Source: Pikeienuella piscinae (GTDB taxonomy: Bacteria; Pseudomonadota; Alphaproteobacteria; Rhodobacterales; Rhodobacteraceae). From it: DNA of 64,000 nt. Below, piece after piece: positions 60,075-64,000 of this stretch. Each line of letters begins with the position of its first letter. Position 1 is the first letter of the stretch. The stretch covers positions 2,980,001-3,044,000 of the forward strand of contig NZ_CP049056.1 of NCBI RefSeq assembly GCF_011044155.1, in the 5' to 3' direction. The notes under the pieces are model-generated. The model saw only the letters and a list, made by a program, of their open reading frames with translations. It was not told the origin of the DNA and searched no databases. The translations under genes were made by a program, and so were the position numbers.

Positions 60075-63000
60075 ATGGCCACCCTCGTTCTCGGTGCCGC
60101 TGGCGCCGCCATTGGCGGCAGTATCGGCGGTGCGATCCTCGGCGTCAGCGCCGCCACCATCGGTGGCTTTATCGGCTCCACCATTGGCTCGGTCGTGGAC
60201 AGCTGGATTATCTCGTCACTGGCGCCAACCCAGCGGATCGAAGGCGCGCGGCTGGACAATCTGCGCATCACCTCGGCCACCGAGGGGGCGGTTATCCCGC
60301 GCCTCTATGGCCGCATGCGGATCGGCGGCAATATCGTCTGGGCGACGGATTTTCGCGAGGAGACCAAGACTACGACGCAGGGCGGGGGCAAGGGCGGCGG
60401 GGGTGGCGGCAAGGTCAAGACGACCGAATACTTCTACTATGCCTCCTTTGCGGTCGCGCTCTGCGAGGGGCCGATCACGGGCATTGGCCGGGTCTGGGCC
60501 GACGGCAAACTGCTGGACACCGCCGGGATCACATGGCGCTGGTATCCGGGCGATGAGAGCCAGACGGCCGATCCGTTTATGTCCGCGAAGATGGGCGCGG
60601 CGAACACGCCAGCCTATCGCGGCACCGCCTATGTCGTTTTCGAGGACCTGCCGCTCGGGGACTACGGCAACCGCATCCCGCAGCTGAGTTTCGAGGTGTT
60701 CCGCCCGTTCGCCTATCCGGACACGGCGGAGGGTCTCACGCAGGCGGTCACCATGATCCCGGCATCCGGCGAGTTCGCCTATGCCACGCAGGGCATCCGG
60801 AAGGGCAGCGGCGGGTCGTCCGAGCCCGAAAACCTCAACGCGCTGACCGACACCGCTGACATGGTAGTGGCACTGGACCGGCTGCAGGCCATGGCTCCGA
60901 AGGTCGAGAGCGTGTCGCTGGTGGTTGCCTGGTTCGGAGACGATCTGCGGGCAGGCAATTGTAAAGTGCGGCCCGGTGTCGAGGTCAGCGCCAAATCGAC
61001 TACGCCGTCGACATGGTCCGTGAATGGCGTCAGCCGCGCCAGCGCGTTCCTCGTCAGCCGCGACGATCAGGATCGCCCGGTCTATGGTGGCACGCCCGCC
61101 GATTTCGCGGTGGTGCAGGCGATCAGGGAGATGAAGGCGCGTGGGCTGCGTGTCACCTTCTATCCGTTCATCCTAATGGACGTGCCGCCCGGCAACACGC
61201 TGCCGAACCCCTATTCCGACAACGCCGCCGGGACGGGCCAGCCGGCGTTCCCCTGGCGCGGCCGGATCACCTGTTCGCCTGCCGCAGGTTTCGCCGGAAC
61301 CGTGGACAAGACGGCGACGGCCGCAAGTCAGGTCGCGGCGCTGTTCGGCGCGGCGACGCCCGCGAGCTTCAGCGTCTCGGGCGAGAGCGTGAGTTGGATC
61401 GGACCCTCCGGCGACTGGGGACTGCGCCGCATGGTGCTGCACTACGCCCATCTCTGCGCGGCAGCGGGCGGGGTGGACGCCTTCCTGATCGGCACCGAGA
61501 TGCCGGGGCTGACCACGATCCGCTCGGGCGCCAGCACCTATCCCGCCGTGCAGGCCTATCGGGATCTGCTCGTCGATGTGCGGTCCATCCTCGGGTCCGG
61601 GACGAAGATCGGCTATGCCGCCGACTGGTCGGAGTATTTCGGGCATCAGCCGGGCGACGGCTCGGGCGACGTGTTCTTCCACCTCGATCCGCTCTGGGCC
61701 GATCCGGAGATCGATTTCATCGGCATCGACAACTACATGCCGCTCTCCGACTGGCGCGACGGGTTCGAGCATCTCGACGCGGCCGAGGGCTGGCCCGCGA
61801 TCTACGACCGGGCCTATCTGCAGGCGAACATCGCGGGCGGCGAAGGCTTCGACTGGTTCTACGCCAGCGCGGCCGATCGTTCGGCACAGATCCGGACCGC
61901 AATCACCGACGGCGCCGCCGACAAGCCGTGGGTCTTCCGCTACAAGGATGTGCGCGCTTGGTGGTCGAACCCGCATTACGACCGCCCGGGCGGGGTGGAG
62001 AGCGGGACGCCGACGGCATGGGCGCCGCAGTCGAAGCCGATCTGGTTCACCGAGTTGGGCTGTCCCGCCATCGACCGGGGCACCAACCAGCCCAACGTCT
62101 TCTTCGACCCGAAGTCGTCGGAGAGCTTCACGCCGCATTTCTCGCGGGGCTGGCGGGACGACGCCATCCAGCGCGCCTATCTTGAGGCGACGTACCTCTG
62201 GTGGGGCGAGACCGCGAACAACCCGCTGTCGTCGGTCTACGGCGGCCGCATGGTGCATGTGCCCGAATGCGCTGCCTGGACCTGGGACGCGCGGCCCTAT
62301 CCCTTCTTCCCGGCGCTGACCGATGTCTGGACGGACGGGGCGAACTGGCGGCTCGGCCACTGGCTGACCGGGCGCCTCGGGGCGGTGTCGCTGGCGGCGC
62401 TGGTCCGGCACCTCTGCCTGCGCGCCGGGTTGCCCGAGGGTCGCATCGACGTCACCGGCCTCTGGGGCGCGGTCGAGGGCTACGCCATCACGGCGCTGGA
62501 GAGTCCGCGCGCCTCGATCACCACGCTCTCGCGCCACTTCGGCTTCGACGCCGTGGAGACCGAGGGCGTGATCCGCTTCTTCATGCGCGGCCGGGCCTCC
62601 GTCTCCACCCTCGGACCCGACGACCTTATGGCCCCTCGCGAGGGCGACGTGCTGGAGCTCACGCGCGGCCAGGAAACCGAACTGCCGCAGGCGCTGAAGT
62701 GGCAGATCGCGCGGGCCGATGAGGATTACGACGCGGCCCTCGTCGAGGCCCGGCGCATCACGGTGGACACGACGCGCATCGCGTCCGAGTCCTTCCCGAT
62801 GGCCGTGCCGCCCGAGGAGGCCGAACGCCGCTGCCGCCGCGCCCTGATGGAGGCGTGGGTGGGGCGCGAGACCGCGGCGTTTCGTCTGCCGCCCTCGCGC
62901 CTCGCGCTTGACCCGGCCGATGCGATCCGGCTGGAGCATGACGGGCGGTTGGTCGATCTGCGGCTCGTCTCCATCGCGGATGCCGACGCGCGCGGGGTCG

Positions 63001-64000
63001 AGGCCGTTCGCCAGGACCGCGCGACCTACGACCTGCCGCCCGGCGATCCCCGCGCGGCGTCGCTGACGCGGGCGGTCGTGTTCGGCGCGCCGGACGCGGT
63101 GCTGATGGACCTGCCGCAGCTCACCGAGGACCAGCCGGCGCATCGGCCGCTGATTGCGGCGCACGCGGTTCCCTGGCCGGGCGAGATGGCGGTGTTCCGC
63201 AGCCCCTCCACGAATGGCTTCGAGCTGCTGACCACGTTCGGCAGCCGCGCCCGGATCGGGGCTCTGGTCACCGACTTCTATCCGGGCCCAAGCTCGCGCT
63301 TCGACCTTGGCAATGCGCTGGTGGTCGATCTGCTCACCGGAACGCTGGAAAGCGTCACCGACCTCACTCTGTTCGGGGGGGCGAACGCGCTGGCGATCGA
63401 GAGCGCGCCCGGCGTTTGGGAGATCGTGCAGGCGGGCGCGGCCGAGCTTCTGGCGCCGGGCCGGTATCGTCTGACCCGGCTCCTGCGTGGCCAGCGCGGC
63501 ACCGAGGATGCCATGGGCAATCCGGTGCCCGCTGGCGCGCGGGTCGTGGTGCTGGACACCGCGCTGGCGTCAATGCCGATCGCCGAGGCCGACCTCGGCA
63601 TCCCGTGGAACTGGCGCATCGGCCCGGCCAGCCGCCCGGTCAGCGACGCGACCTATGTCGCGCAGGTCTTCACGTCCGAGGGCGTCGGGCTGCGGCCGTT
63701 CTCCGTCGTCCATGTCGAGCAGCCGTGGCGCAAGCCGCGTGCGCCCGGCGACCTGACGATCCGCTGGACGCGACGATCCCGCGCGCTCGCCGCCGACAGT
63801 TGGGGCGGGCTGGAGGTGCCGCTGGCCGAGGAGCTCGAAGCCTACGATGTCGAGATTCTCGACGGCGCCACCGTGAAGCGGGTGCTGAGCACCGCCACCA
63901 CCAGCGCGGTCTACACCGCCGCCCAGCAGAGCGCCGATTGGGGCGCGCCGCTCGGCCCCGGCGACAACCTCACCGTCCGCATCTTCCAGCTCTCCGCCCT
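60075..64000 (+). CDS. Large tail tip/host-specificity protein (RcGTA g15-like), partial at window end
   Basis: At least 1308 residues, open to the window end. It begins with a glycine-rich hydrophobic stretch (ATLVLGAAGAAIGGSIGGAI). Then come an ALCEGPITGIGRVWADGK block, a TIM-barrel glycosidase-like domain around residues 260-690 (LIGTEMPGLTTIRSGAS, FIGIDNYMPLSDWRDGFEH, KPIWFTELGCPAIDRG), and tip domains with LLRGQRGTEDAMGNPVPAG. This is the megatron of GTA-like tails, which binds the host surface. The stop and any following fibre genes lie outside the window. Confidence 0.93.
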   Translation, partial: MATLVLGAAGAAIGGSIGGAILGVSAATIGGFIGSTIGSVVDSWIISSLAPTQRIEGARLDNLRITSATEGAVIPRLYGRMRIGGNIVWATDFREETKTTTQGGGKGGGGGGKVKTTEYFYYASFAVALCEGPITGIGRVWADGKLLDTAGITWRWYPGDESQTADPFMSAKMGAANTPAYRGTAYVVFEDLPLGDYGNRIPQLSFEVFRPFAYPDTAEGLTQAVTMIPASGEFAYATQGIRKGSGGSSEPENLNALTDTADMVVALDRLQAMAPKVESVSLVVAWFGDDLRAGNCKVRPGVEVSAKSTTPSTWSVNGVSRASAFLVSRDDQDRPVYGGTPADFAVVQAIREMKARGLRVTFYPFILMDVPPGNTLPNPYSDNAAGTGQPAFPWRGRITCSPAAGFAGTVDKTATAASQVAALFGAATPASFSVSGESVSWIGPSGDWGLRRMVLHYAHLCAAAGGVDAFLIGTEMPGLTTIRSGASTYPAVQAYRDLLVDVRSILGSGTKIGYAADWSEYFGHQPGDGSGDVFFHLDPLWADPEIDFIGIDNYMPLSDWRDGFEHLDAAEGWPAIYDRAYLQANIAGGEGFDWFYASAADRSAQIRTAITDGAADKPWVFRYKDVRAWWSNPHYDRPGGVESGTPTAWAPQSKPIWFTELGCPAIDRGTNQPNVFFDPKSSESFTPHFSRGWRDDAIQRAYLEATYLWWGETANNPLSSVYGGRMVHVPECAAWTWDARPYPFFPALTDVWTDGANWRLGHWLTGRLGAVSLAALVRHLCLRAGLPEGRIDVTGLWGAVEGYAITALESPRASITTLSRHFGFDAVETEGVIRFFMRGRASVSTLGPDDLMAPREGDVLELTRGQETELPQALKWQIARADEDYDAALVEARRITVDTTRIASESFPMAVPPEEAERRCRRALMEAWVGRETAAFRLPPSRLALDPADAIRLEHDGRLVDLRLVSIADADARGVEAVRQDRATYDLPPGDPRAASLTRAVVFGAPDAVLMDLPQLTEDQPAHRPLIAAHAVPWPGEMAVFRSPSTNGFELLTTFGSRARIGALVTDFYPGPSSRFDLGNALVVDLLTGTLESVTDLTLFGGANALAIESAPGVWEIVQAGAAELLAPGRYRLTRLLRGQRGTEDAMGNPVPAGARVVVLDTALASMPIAEADLGIPWNWRIGPASRPVSDATYVAQVFTSEGVGLRPFSVVHVEQPWRKPRAPGDLTIRWTRRSRALAADSWGGLEVPLAEELEAYDVEILDGATVKRVLSTATTSAVYTAAQQSADWGAPLGPGDNLTVRIFQLSA

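Noticed and set aside
61173-63164. A 663-codon minus-strand open frame
   Set aside because: Antisense to the tail tip gene, whose TIM-barrel and tip motifs fix the real frame.

Overview
The window looks like chromosomal DNA of an alphaproteobacterium, most likely Rhodobacterales (Paracoccaceae/Roseobacteraceae). The evidence is high GC, an rRNA operon ending 23S-5S-tRNA-fMet, a TAXI-type TRAP transporter, and a prophage whose tail genes run in the order of the Rhodobacter gene transfer agent (GTA) tail module. No database search was possible, so family names come from motifs and gene order.

Layout. (1) 1-2077: the 3' part of a 23S gene, 5S, initiator tRNA and a terminator. (2) 2325-5996, minus strand: a rearranged prophage remnant with a gpW-like gene, a protease-capsid fusion, a tape-measure/portal chimera, a tail-assembly chaperone pair and the end of a tail-tube gene. 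It is cut by a decayed IS6-type element (6080-6913). (3) 7035-16673, plus strand: a catabolic cluster with a TAXI receptor, a fused TRAP permease, two family III CoA-transferases, a thiolase-like protein with its DUF35 zinc-ribbon partner, an SDR, a GntR regulator and an alpha/beta hydrolase. (4) 17030-18547: decayed insertion sequences (IS630, an OrfA-type fragment, an IS3-type OrfB fragment), followed by tRNA-Ser(GGA). (5) 19169-29052: a mobile/defence island. It holds a McrB-like AAA+ ATPase with a PD-(D/E)XK partner and a convergent DNA methyltransferase, then a four-gene overlapping serine-recombinase operon, then an unrecognised two-gene unit (one member with a winged helix) convergent with an HNH nuclease. 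(6) 29389-64000: a large prophage continuing past the window edge.

The prophage begins with early genes (sigma-like protein, Sak4-like ATPase, SSB-like protein, DEAH helicase, PD-(D/E)XK exonuclease, primase-helicase, RuvC-like resolvase). These are followed by a ParB-methyltransferase fusion, small control genes, GpA-type terminase, portal, protease-capsid fusion, head-tail genes and a GTA-like tail module. An iteron-like array with a long hairpin lies between the primase-helicase and resolvase genes and is a candidate origin.

Three cargo units interrupt the phage gene order: a zinc-ribbon protein with a HEPN-like RNxxxH motif and a small coupled ORF (39127-40553), an unknown protein with its own promoter region (48079-48725), and a divergent cation-efflux/ArsR pair with a perfect palindromic operator (52209-53485). 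The tail chaperone gene carries a classical A AAA AAC slippery heptamer that opens a 106-residue -1 frame. The same heptamer and the same -1 frame survive in the remnant prophage at 5.5 kb, which is strong internal evidence for programmed frameshifting.

Best candidates for something undescribed are the HEPN-like cargo operon, the 26130-29052 pair with HNH nuclease, and the AAA+/nuclease/methyltransferase trio.
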